From: Ahaetulla prasina
Lineage: Eukaryota > Chordata > Lepidosauria > Squamata > Colubridae
Direction: 5' to 3'
Assembly: GCF_028640845.1 (NCBI RefSeq)
Contig: NC_080541.1
Location: forward strand, 155,526,502-155,590,501
Length of the DNA stretch: 64,000 nucleotides
This document shows, piece by piece, positions 1-9,909 of the stretch. Position 1 is the first letter of the stretch. Each line of letters begins with the position of its first letter. The position numbers and the translations under genes are program-made. The notes beneath the pieces are model-generated. The model searched no databases. It was given only the letters and a program-made list of their open reading frames with translations, and was not told the DNA's origin.

Positions 1-1448
1 TCTGCATATTCAGGAGATTACTAGCACTTTTTCAGACTTGTAAATTTTATTAAATATAAAAGGCATCAGCTTTATGAACTACAGCTCAGTATGGCATGGG
101 GTGGGTAAGCTGACGTAGGAGACTTAGCACTTTTAATAAAATTTGTTTGTCTGAAAGGTGCTCCTAAGCTCTGTCTGATTGTTGCCTACCATAAGCTAAT
201 GCAGCTCTCCTTATGCATGAAGTCTTGATATCGGGGCTCCCTGAACTACTGACAGCAAAACTCATAAGAAAATAGCACTCTGGCTGACTGGACTGTGACT
301 GGTTTCTTATTTTCACTAAATCCTTTCATATTTTCCACTTCTTTTGAGAATATTTTCATACAACCAAAGATGATATCTAGTTCTATTTCAGGCTCGAAAG
401 TTAAAGCCAGAAATAAACGATAGAAGTTTATTTGTATTTTTAAAAATGATCTGATATGATTTAAGCTTTAGAAAATCTAATCCAAGGATGATCCAAGCAG
501 AGCTAGGCCCGTGAAAGAATGATGATATAGAATTCAATGAAAGAATGTCTTTTTCCCCCCTTTGCTCATCACAGTTGGGTCAGCAAAAAAAATAGTGCTG
601 TTTTTACACTTTTGATATGAGCCTCCATCAAGATGAGACAATAAATACAATTCTTTCCTAATTGTTTCATAGATCTCTTTAGTCGGAGTCTTATTCTTAG
701 CCTTTGGAATACTTTCCAAAAGTATTTCCAGATGGCCAGTGACTGATCAAGTCTTCTAATTTCAGAACAGAAACGAACAAGGGCTTGAGTGAAATGCTTT
801 CATAATCTTAGTTACCCATTCTGTGTTAAGAGTCATCCATTCTCACTGGGGACCCTCAGCTAATGGGAATGTGCCAGTTAGCAGAGATATCTCTCAGCCA
901 GTTAGTATTCAGCTACTGACCAACAGCCTCAACTTTGTCCTTCAGTTTTGTATTGAAAGGCAAATCCTTTTCTCCTCCAAACAAAACAAAATGACCTCAT
1001 GGAAACGTATTTCCTGGCATTACAGTCTTGGATGATTGATCTTTCCAACTCATGCCAGTCTGTTGTTACCCTGGGAAACTAGGTGCTGAGAAACAGGGTG
1101 AGTCAGATTCCTTCCAATGGTTCGCATCCTCTGTGAACCATTAAAGCCAAATGTTTCTATAGCTTGATTCCCAACTGCTACAAAGCACAGTAGCTATTTG
1201 TAGAACTGCAGCAGGGGAAAGAGGGATCAAACTTATAGGAAGGGAGTCATAATAGTCCTGATTGCCATTGTACTTTGTGAATCTATGTTCTGAACCCAAT
1301 TCAAACTGGCCTCTTGAGATATGGGAAAATCTAGTTGGTTTTACCAAACATGCTGATTTTTCTATCTCATCTTTCAGAAGCTATACTGTGTATGTCTTCA
1401 GCACCAGAATTTTTCATTGGCTGTGTGTTATATGTAGGGGGGAAAATG

Positions 1449-1450
<2 letters not shown>
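1..1450. other. Unique AT-rich DNA, no gene seen
   Basis: Both strands carry only short frames without recognisable domains, splice structure or codon bias. No repeat family was recognised. Confidence 0.6.

Positions 1451-1490
<40 letters not shown>
1451..1490. repeat. (AC)n microsatellite
   Basis: Twenty uninterrupted AC units end exactly where the CAG terminus of a hAT-type MITE begins. A second AC run lies on the far side of that MITE, so the transposon probably landed inside one longer AC tract. Confidence 0.95.
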
Positions 1491-1491
<1 letters not shown>

Positions 1492-1744
1492 AGTGGTGGG
1501 TTTCAAAATTTTTTACTACCAGTTCTGTGGGTGTGGCTTGGTGGGCGTGGCAGGGGAAGGATACTGTAAAATCTCCGTTCCCTCTCCAATCCAGGGGAAG
1601 GTTACTGCCAAATCCCCATTTCCTCCCGATCACCTGGGACTTGGGAGACAGAGAATAGATGGGGTGGGGCCAGTCAGAATTTTTACTACCGGTTCTCTGA
1701 ACTACTCAAAATTTCCGCTACCAGTTCTCCAGAACCTGCTGAAA

Positions 1745-1754
<10 letters not shown>
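1491..1754 (+). mobile_element. hAT-type MITE, copy 1 (non-autonomous)
   Basis: It starts CAGTGGTGGGTTTCA and ends TGAAACCCACCTCT, so the ends are inverted repeats of about 14 bp with the hAT-like CAG start. The interior matches the copies at 16224, 18041 and 42143 (GTGTGGCTTGGTGGGC block, two CTGCAAAATC-type blocks, GGTTCTC-rich end). There is no transposase. The expected final G is C and merges into a CT repeat. The 8-bp duplication would be ACACACAC, which cannot be told from the flanking AC tract. Family assignment is inferred from the duplications of the sister copies. Confidence 0.8.

Positions 1755-1817
<63 letters not shown>
1751..1817. repeat. Compound (CT)n(AC)n microsatellite
   Basis: About 48 bp of CT repeat with one TTT interruption runs straight out of the CACCTCT end of the MITE and then turns into AC repeats. 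The CT run looks like an expansion seeded by the transposon terminus. Confidence 0.9.
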
Positions 1818-1921
1818 ATGTGACTCTATAGTCACCAGTTCTCTCATCTCACAAAGCAGATCCATAGGACTGGGCATCAGCTGAAGAAAAGAAAAGCAGC
1901 TGGTCACCTGCCAGTTTTTAG

Positions 1922-2316
1922 TACAGGCAGTCCTCAACTTATGACCACAAGTGGGCCCAAAATTTCTGTTGCTAGGCAAAACAGTTGTTAAGTGAGTTTT
2001 GCCCCATTTTATTATCTTTTTGTCACAGTTCTTAAGTGAATCTATGCAGTTTTGACATTAGTAACATGGTTGTTAAGTGAGTCTGGCTCTCCCATTGACT
2101 TTGCTGGTCAGAAGGTCACAAAAGATGATCGCATGACCCCATTACTCTGCAACCGTCATAAATATGAGCGAGTTGCCAAACTTCCCAGTTTTGATCCTGT
2201 GACCATAGGGATGCTGCAACAATCGTAAGTGTGAAAAATAGTCATAAGCCATTTTTATCAGTGCCCATGTAACTTCAAACGTCACTAAACGAACTGTAAT
2301 AAGTTGGCTACCTGTA
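1922..2316. mobile_element. Mariner-like MITE with TA target duplication
   Basis: The element runs from CAGGCAGTCCTCAACTTA to a complementary end TAAGTTGGCTACCTG and is flanked by TA on both sides. The interior has repeated GTTAAGTGA motifs and no open frame. Related copies lie at 31717-33556 and, as an end fragment, near 37340. TIRs plus TA point to the Tc1/mariner/pogo group; the exact family is not resolved. Confidence 0.75.
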
Positions 2317-3145
2317 AAACTGCATCCTGGGCATCAGAAGGTACATTACTTATACACATGTCCAGCTGTTTTCTGTAAGGTAGTTGAATGCATATACCGA
2401 TACTGTTCTAAATTTATGCAATTTTCTAAAACCCGCAGGTCAGTTTAATTTTTTTTAAAAATTCAGGATTAATTTAAAATCTGGCATTGTTATAGCCAGA
2501 TATCAACATTTTTGCCTAGACGAATATTTAAAAACAGCATGCCGTCAGTTAGATCTTTAAAAAAAAAGTAACAATTGCATTCATCAGGTTTTTTCCCCAA
2601 CCCTTTTATCTGAAAATGACAGTATTCATTTTGAAAAAAAATTATTTGCACATGTGACTAATATTGCACATGTGACTAATCAGGGTAAAATTTCCATTTG
2701 CATGGTAATTAAACTTTGCATTGGAAGCTGTTACTGAGATTCATTTAACAGGAGAATGTGAAAAGTTAATTAGAACATACATAAAGGTTTTGGTAGCTGG
2801 AAGCAGAGGCATATATTGTAACCAATTGGCGGTTGCCCAGTATTGGGGGGAAATCCCAAATGAAAATATTGTATTACACTCCAAGTTACCATAGAGAATA
2901 TATTGTGGAAAACGAAATCATAAGTGTGTTCCTTCAGGAGCCATTTACCACATAGCTTTTGAGACTGTTATGTTCTTTCCATCTGAACTATAAGATAGTG
3001 AAATTTGTTCAGTTTTAATTTTTAAATATATATATATATATATATAGATGCATTGGAAATCAAAATCATTAGGTAATCTTAGCAGGCAACTTAAGAGAAC
3101 ATTATGGCTTATAAAATTTCAGCAAAAACATGGATAGGTTTTTTG
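2317..3145. other. Unique AT-rich DNA with an 18-bp tandem duplication and a (TA)n run
   Basis: An 18-bp unit, TTGCACATGTGACTAATA, is repeated in tandem at 2646-2681. A TA run of about 20 bp lies near 3027-3046. No gene was seen. Confidence 0.55.
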
Positions 3146-3562
3146 TTGTTAGTTGCGAAGTTGTGTCCGACCCATCGCAAACTCATGGGCAACAGTCCTC
3201 CAGGCTTTCCTGTCCTCTACCATTCCCTGTAGTCCATTTAAGCTCATACAAACTGCTTCAGTGACTCCATCCAGCCACCTCATTCTCTGTCATCCCATTC
3301 TTCTTTTGCCCTCAATCATTCCCAGCATTAGGCTCTTCTCCAGTGAGTCCTTCCTTCGCATTAGGTGGCCAAAGTATTTGAGTTTCATCTTCAGGATCTG
3401 GCCTTCTAAAGAGCAATCAGGGTTGATATCCTGTAGGACTGACCAGTTTGATTGCGTTGCAGTCCAAGGGACTCACAGAAGTCTTCTCCAGCACCATACC
3501 TCAAAGGCCTCAATTATTTGATGCTCAGCCTTCCTTATGGTCCAACTTTCATATTGCACCTC
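3146..3562 (-). mobile_element. Bov-B (RTE clade) LINE fragment
   Basis: Read on the minus strand this ends in the Bov-B-like signature GGTCGGACACAACTTCGCAA, preceded by degraded reverse-transcriptase C-terminal coding sequence. The plus-strand wording (GTTGTGTCCGACCCATCGCAA, CTTTCCTGTCCTCTACCATT) is characteristic of the family in snakes, lizards and ruminants. It is 5'-truncated and full of stops. Bov-B is known to have moved horizontally between vertebrates; nothing here dates this copy. Confidence 0.8.
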
Positions 3563-4374
3563 AAAAAGAACCTACAAAGAGAATTAGCAAAATAAGCATA
3601 CAAGACAAAAGAAGATTTGTAAGGTACTGAAAAACAACAACATTAAGGTTTCAAAAAAAGAACCACAAAATGGAAGAGAAGCATATTGCAATATCTCAAT
3701 CTCACCAAACCTAGCATAGGATAACAATATCTCCTTTTTTTATAGTTAGCATCTGTGTACTGCTCACAGTGAAATTGTCCCATCTGTCAGTCTGCAGTAG
3801 CTTGCAATAAATTACGTATTATTGTGTAACCAGATTCTGCAGGCCTAAAATGTGATACTATACCATAATAACTCTGTTCAAGAATTCAGCTAAATGCGTG
3901 GGAAAACTTGAGTAGGACACCTCCTTTATTTTCTGAATCCCTCTGCATCATTTGAGGAATGACAGTTGTTCTTATATTGACATGAGTGTATGCAAATAGT
4001 ACAACTTTTTATTTGGTACTCTGTTTGATTACATCTGCGCTACATAAAAAACTGTGCTGAGTTTGAGCAAATATGATTACAGGGAACAGGAACAAGGCAT
4101 GATGGTCAGTTTGAAGCCCATTATAAGTCTAGCTGAAGAACCAAAGAAGTTTATTATCTTCATAGTGTCATCTTCTGGAGCTTTATAAGTCTATGGAGTC
4201 TGTGGATACAAGACTTAGACCAATATCCTATTCTAAGGACTCAAGACAGCCAACAAGATGACCTACAATACATTTGTCCTGAAGGCACAATTGGTTTTCT
4301 TAGCCTAAGCGCAGAGATAAAAGCTGTTAGCATGATTTAAGATTTCTTGGAGGTACATTGGACTTACTATTAGT
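3563..4374. other. Unique AT-rich DNA, no gene seen
   Basis: No domain-bearing frame or recognised repeat. Confidence 0.5.
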
Positions 4375-4588
4375 CAATGGGATTCAGCCGGTTCTGTCCA
4401 GATCATGCGAACCAGTAACAGCGACTGCAGGAGAATCCGACCACATGCCTGAATGTAATGTGCGACTACTGTGCATGCACAGAAGCCCATGTGCATGCAC
4501 ATAGGTGACGCATGCGAGCAAAACCAGAGTGTGCGCACGCTCACACTTGTGAACCGGTAGGAAAGGTAAGTGAATCCCACCTCCAATT
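4375..4588. mobile_element. hAT-like MITE of a second family
   Basis: Ends TGGGATTCAGCCGGTTC and GAACCGGTAGG...TGAATCCCACC are roughly inverted. The interior contains dispersed GCATGCGC/TGTGCATGCACA motifs and no coding frame. No convincing 8-bp duplication was found, so the limits are approximate. Confidence 0.5.
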
Positions 4589-6372
4589 ACTGTGACAAGG
4601 TGATGATCTTGAATTATCTTATCTTGTGTTTCCTACCATTTCTAAATACAGTTTCTTGACTTGACTTTGGAGCATTTGCCTCATCCCAATAATGTCACGC
4701 TGCTTGAGCAGTATATTTTGGAGGATACTCAACAATGACCATAGCACATGCAGACATACATGTTCATATAGCTATACTGTACAGAGAAATGGCAGAAGGC
4801 AAACAGAGACAGAGAGATAGACCGATGGAGGGAGGGAGGGAAAGAACATTGCTGAATATGTTTTGCATTTCTCAGAAATGTCTTGCTTTTTTTGTAGCAA
4901 TTACCACATGCCTCCAGGTATTTATCTTTCTATTGTCATAGAGATGGTAAAACGAATTCAGATTTTACTTTGTTATATATTTTTTTCTTCAAATTTAACA
5001 CTAATAGATCTTACCTTGAATTATAGATTTACGTACAGTACTATAAGTGGGTTTCCCTGCCCCAGGCAGGACTCTACAATGTTAATAACCTGAAATTCTT
5101 ATTAGTAGCAACTAATTAACCTTCTATGCACATTTACTTATGAGAGATGCCCAGCAATGCTACTTTTCTAATAAATGATAGGGATGAAATTTTAATAGTA
5201 ATCACGTTATAATAGAGAATCAAACAAAGACCAAAACTGTGTTCCTTTCTCAAGTGTATGTATACTCACCAATACCCACTAGAAATAGAAAACAATTTTA
5301 TATGGTCTAATTTTTTATACACACCCAGTTCACTGTTTCTAAGATCTACATGCAGATGAGAACTCACTCCTGTGCTAAAATCTCACCTTCCAGAAACTAC
5401 ATATGCAACTAATAACTAAAAAAAATTAATTTATTGGAGTTATGTGTACCAGTATAAATACATTTTTATAACTGTAAGCTGCCCAAAGTTCTCTTGTGGT
5501 GCTCTTATACCCTTATATTATAAAAAGTGTAAGCTTTTATATAATATAAAGGTAACCTTTTCTATATTTATAACCCTTTATAATAAAAGATGTATCATTA
5601 TACTATAAATATATAAACACCAATATAGAAAACTCCCGGCACCCTCAGGAGCCTGATAAGCATAAAAGCAGTTTCTGGGCTATAGCTTCACATTACCCCA
5701 ATGTTTGTGGGAAACATCAGATCTTTACATCTTTTCAAAAAGCTAGATATATAGAGGACCAAAGGGCAGGGGCAGCTACCAAGAAAGAACTCTGCCTTGG
5801 TCCCACTAGATGTCAACATTTAAGGCCAAGCACCTGGAGCACACATTGCTCTATCAAAGACGTATTTTTATGAAAAAGTATGGTCAAATGCAAAGAAGTA
5901 TTTTTGTGAAATGCAAAGAGGTATTTTTATGAAAAGGTATAGTCAAAAATTATTCGCAAGAAATCTATCTGCGTGACAACCAAATATGGTCATAGGAGGA
6001 AATGTCATGAAAATTCATTCCCTGTGATTTTCTTTCTTCCCCAACTTTAAGAAGGAATACCAAAATAATATAGAATAAAATAATCTCCATCTGAAAAATG
6101 AGACTCTAAAAGAAGGGAACAAATGATTGCATACACTTCTACCTAATTTAATAGAAACAGTAGGTAAGATAAATAAATTAACCTGATTTGCAAGGTATAT
6201 GGATTTCTGCATTATTGTCAAGTATGTAAACTTTCCAAGTCACACATTAATTTCAATCAAAACCTTAGTCACTGTTTGGAATGGGTGAGTATTTGTAACT
6301 TTGGACCATATCACTTTTCCTGCTCCTACAGAGCACGTCCAGCTGTGGTCCAGCTGGACTTTGTCTTTTGGT
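4589..6372. other. Unique AT-rich DNA, no gene seen
   Basis: A short imperfect repeat around GTATTTTTATGAAAA occurs three times between about 5866 and 5940. A weak LINE-tail-like phrase (CTGTAAGCTGCCCAAAG) lies near 5472. No exon-like sequence was seen. Confidence 0.5.
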
Positions 6373-6935
6373 ATAGAATAGAATACCAGGGTTGGTAGGG
6401 AGCTTGGAGGTTTTCTAGCCCAATCCCCTGCTCAGGCAGGAAACCCTGTACCATTTCAGACAAATCTCTCATAAAAACATCCAGTGTTGGAGCATTCACA
6501 ACTTCTAGAGGCAAGTTACTCCACTGGTTAATTGTTCTAACTGTCAGGAAATTTCTTCTTAGTTCTAGGTTGCTTCTCTTCTTAACTTGTTTCCATCCTT
6601 GCTTCTTGTCCTGCCTTCAGGTGCTTTAGAGAATAGGTTGATCCCGTCTTCTTTGTGGAAGCTCATTAGATATTGGAACACTGGTATCATGCCACCCCTA
6701 GACCTGCTTTTCATTGAATTAGATGTGCCCAATTCCAACAACTTCTCTATATGTTCTAGCTTCCAAATCATCTGTGTTGCTCTTCTATGCACTCTTTCTA
6801 GATTCTCAACATCTTTTTTACAAAAGTGGATGTAGCATTCCAAGTGTGGCCTTACCAAGGCATTATAAAGCAGTATTAACAGTTCATGTGATCTTGATTC
6901 TATCCTTCTGTTAATGCAGCCTAGAAATTATCTGA
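6373..6935 (-). mobile_element. CR1 LINE, 3' end fragment
   Basis: The minus strand encodes a decayed CR1 reverse-transcriptase C-terminus: VRPHLE, YKKD-like FCKKDVENLERV, RRATQMI, ELGTSNS, then NLFSKAPEGRTRSKDGNK. The conserved CR1 3' UTR follows (CAGGCAGGAAACCCTGTACC on the plus strand) and ends in a short AGAAT-type tail. It is 5'-truncated, as most CR1 copies are. An L2 copy abuts its 5' end. Confidence 0.9.
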
Positions 6936-6949
6936 AATGAGTTTAAGTT

Positions 6950-7876
6950 GGGAACTCTTAAGGAAGTGGACAGGATTCTCAACCACAATGGTTCAACATT
7001 CAACCCCGCCAAGACTGAGTGGCTGTGGATGCCGGCGACCGGTATAATCAGCTGAGGCCATTGCTGTCTGTGGGGGACGAGTCATTGGCCCCCACAGAGA
7101 AGGTCCGCAATCTGGGCATCCTTCTGGATGCACGACTGTCGTTAGAAGAGCATTTGACGGCCGTCGCCAGGGGAGCTTTTTATCAGGTCCGCCTGATACG
7201 CCAGTTGCGTCCCTTCTTACACCGGGATTCCTTGTGCACAGTCACTCACGCCCTCGTCACTTCCCGTCTGGACTACTGCAATGCTCTCTACATGGGGCTT
7301 CCCTTGAAGAGCACCCGAAGACTTCAATTAGTTCAGAATGCGGCCGCGCGGGTGATAGAGGGAGCGACTCGTTGCTCCCATATAACACCTCTCCTGCGCA
7401 GGCTGCACTGGCTTCCGATGGTCTTTCGGGTACAATTCAAGGTGTTAATTACCACCTTTAAAGCGCTCCATGGCATAGGACCGGGTTACTTACGGGACCG
7501 CCTGCTGCTACCGGCGATCTCCCATCGACCAGTGTGCTCCCATAGGGAGGTTCTCCTTGGGGTGCCGTCGGCCAGTCAATGTCGGCTGGCGACACCCAGG
7601 GGGAGGGCCTTCTCTGTGGGGGCACCAACCCTCTGGAACACGCTACCACCAGGTATCCGTCAACTCCCTGATCTTTGGACCTTTCGACGCGAGCTGAAAA
7701 CATTTCTGTTTCACCGTGCAGGACTGGCCTAGTGGGGTTTTAATAAGGGGTTTTATTGGTTTTAAGTTCTTCAATCAACTCTAAATTTTCCTTTGTATTA
7801 ATTGATTTTACTTTGACTGTAAACCGCCCTGAGTCCTTTGGGAGAAGGGCAGTATAGAAATCGAAACAATAATAAT
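6950..7876 (+). mobile_element. L2 LINE 3' half with open RT C-terminal frame
   Basis: This is an L2-type non-LTR retrotransposon truncated at its 5' end inside the reverse-transcriptase domain. Frame 7019-7732 gives 237 codons without a stop and shows NLGILLDARLSLEEH, TSRLDYCNALYMGLPLKS, LQLVQNAAARVIEGATR, HITPLLRRLHWLP and TLWNTLPPGIRQLPDL, a typical L2 order. The 3' UTR carries TGTAAACCGCCCTGAGTCC and GGGAGAAGGGCAGTATAGAA, ending in (AAT)n. The true start is lost: upstream, in another frame, lies FNPAKTEWLW. The endonuclease and palm motifs are missing, so the copy is dead, though the long open frame suggests it is fairly young. Confidence 0.9.
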
Positions 7877-7879
7877 AAT

Positions 7880-8055
7880 AACAACCTTTTCTTCACCATG
7901 GATCCCCTTTAAATACCTTGTGTGATCATGGACCATGGCCACAGATCCCCAAGACTTAAAATTTAAATCATAACACTTTTTCAAGCCTTCATGGACTCCT
8001 ATGAAAACATTGTGTTCTCTCCAAGGGTCTGCAGACCACAGGTTGAGAACCACTG
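7880..8055 (-). mobile_element. hAT MITE of the 'TTGAGAACCACTG' family, one end missing
   Basis: It ends GGTTGAGAACCACTG, the same terminus as the complete copy at 48447-48636, and the interior matches that copy (CATGGACCATGGCCACA, AAATTTAAATC). The other terminus is lost at the junction with the (AAT)n tail of the L2, which suggests that the L2 inserted into the MITE end. Confidence 0.75.
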
Positions 8056-8139
8056 CTCAGCACTATTAGTTTGGCTATCTATTTCTTGGACTTGGCTCCT
8101 GCTGGTTATTTAAGATATCTTAAATAGTATCTATGTGAA

Positions 8140-8830
8140 ACTGCTGGATGAAGCCAACCACAGGTTTGGGTTTCAGTATCATCAATGTGCTGATGATATG
8201 CAATTATATCTATCAATCTTATATTAGCCAAGTCAGCCAATTGGATCAGAGAATATTCCATCTAACTGTGGATGGGGTTGCACTTCCTTATTCAAGAGCA
8301 ATACACAATCTGGGGGCTTTCCTAGACTCATAGCTATTGCTTCAAGAGCAAGGACAACTTTGGTCAGGAGAGCCTTTGCAGAACTCCATCAGGCATGCCA
8401 ATTCCACCCTTTCCTGGTTTTGGAAATCCTTCAGACAGTCATTCTTCACCTCACATCTTGACCATTACAATGCACCCTTCATAGGGCTGCCCTTAAAGTC
8501 TACTTGTAAGCTTAAATTGATCTAGATGCATCAGTATGGGCAGTAATGATCATTGTACACCCCAGTTACCAGTGCATTTCCAGGTAGGACTTGAGGTGCT
8601 GGTTAGCAACTAAAAAGTCCTATGTGGCATAAGGCCTAAGTTATCTAAGGAACCGCTTATCTCCCATGGTGTATTCCTGGCTGGTACAACGTGGCATTTT
8701 CTGTGTCATTTCTATTAGACAATGTCATCTATTGGAATCCAGGAAGTGTGGTTTTTCTCCATTGGGATACCTGCCACTGGAATGAAGTTCCTCCTAATGG
8801 TGTTCCCCCCCCAAAAAAAGCCTAAAAGAC
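8140..8830 (+). mobile_element. Old degraded L2 LINE fragment
   Basis: Decayed reverse-transcriptase sequence across frames: FQYHQCADDMQLYLS (the YADD active-site region), then GVALPYSRAIHNLGAFLDS, SLPLKS-like GLPLKSTCKLKLI and a WNEVPPN-like end. Stops and frameshifts are frequent, so it is much older than the neighbouring L2 at 6950. No clear 3' tail. Confidence 0.7.
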
Positions 8831-9833
8831 CTAGCTGCTGTCCCAGGTTAAGACGCTTAGGGGGCCCTGTTGGGTTTATTTGAGATGGAGGTATTTGTTA
8901 ACCTGACTATTCAGAATCTCCTGGGGAGGTGGAATCAGATTATAGGCCACTATAAATGTAATTCTTTCAGTGTGATATAACACCAAATGTGTTATTCAGA
9001 GCATTAATTTACAGTTCATCTTTTTCTCCTCTTTTCCCAGGTAGGAGATATAGCACATATATGAGACTTTATCAGTCCTTTTAAATGTTAATGTCCCATG
9101 GGCAAAGACGGAGAAAAGTACAATGTCCAAATGGAAATTTGCCCATTGCAATTATTTCTTTTTATGATTCACAACAGTTACATTTGGTCAGCTCCTGAAT
9201 TCATATATCATTTTGGTCTAATAATAATCCACATTCCGTATGCTATTTTATGATATGCAACTATGAAAGTAAAGACATTTTGTTCCCAAATATCTTTGCT
9301 TCCTAACCTTTCAGCCACAAACTAGTTTATTATAGTTGGAACCTCTCCATATTTAAATTTATCTTGCATCTATGGCAAATGTATTTATTCCCTCCCTGCT
9401 ACCACATGCTCTTTATATATTCATTTTAATAGGTATTCCACTAAACTAGTTTGTAGGCACATGCTTGCAGTAACTTCCAGCTGAGAACATAGTTTCAATA
9501 AAATAAATTTAACCACAGCATAAAAGAACTCAGAACCAATTAGCATCAGTTATTGGAATTAAACAAGGATATGGGGATACATATAAATATAAGGAAAAAC
9601 GTGTCTGACTCTGGCTCAACTCCTGGTGACTGCCTCTTAGCAACAATACAAAAATAGTCTTCCACTTCTTTTGCCTCATAGGTTTCTTCAGCCTGATGGT
9701 TTTCCATTTCAAGATCAGCCACCTAGCTAAGAAATAGGCATATTCTTAATTCAAAATAGGAATAGATTACCTCATTCAAAAACAGAAATTAAAGGGAACA
9801 TTGTATCATATTAGGCTCCACATCTGATCACAT
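8831..9833. other. Unique AT-rich DNA, no gene seen
   Basis: A weak SINE-like phrase (CAACTCCTGGTGACTGCCTC) occurs near 9616. Nothing else was recognised. Confidence 0.45.
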
Positions 9834-9909
9834 CAGAGGTGGTACTCAGCAGGTTCTGACCAGTTCTGGAGAACCGGTAACGGGAATTTTGAGTAGTTCG
9901 GAGAACCGT
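9834..9909 (-). mobile_element. Truncated hAT-type MITE (same family as 18041)
   Basis: It begins CAGAGGTGGTACTCAGCAGG and continues through GTTCTGGAGAACCGGTAACG, the terminal 76 bp of the family in reverse orientation. It stops abruptly at the L2 sequence, so the rest was deleted. Confidence 0.75.

Noticed and set aside
1262..1831. 189-codon frame
   Set aside because: It runs through two microsatellites and a hAT MITE; its Thr-His and Ser-Leu stretches are repeat translations.
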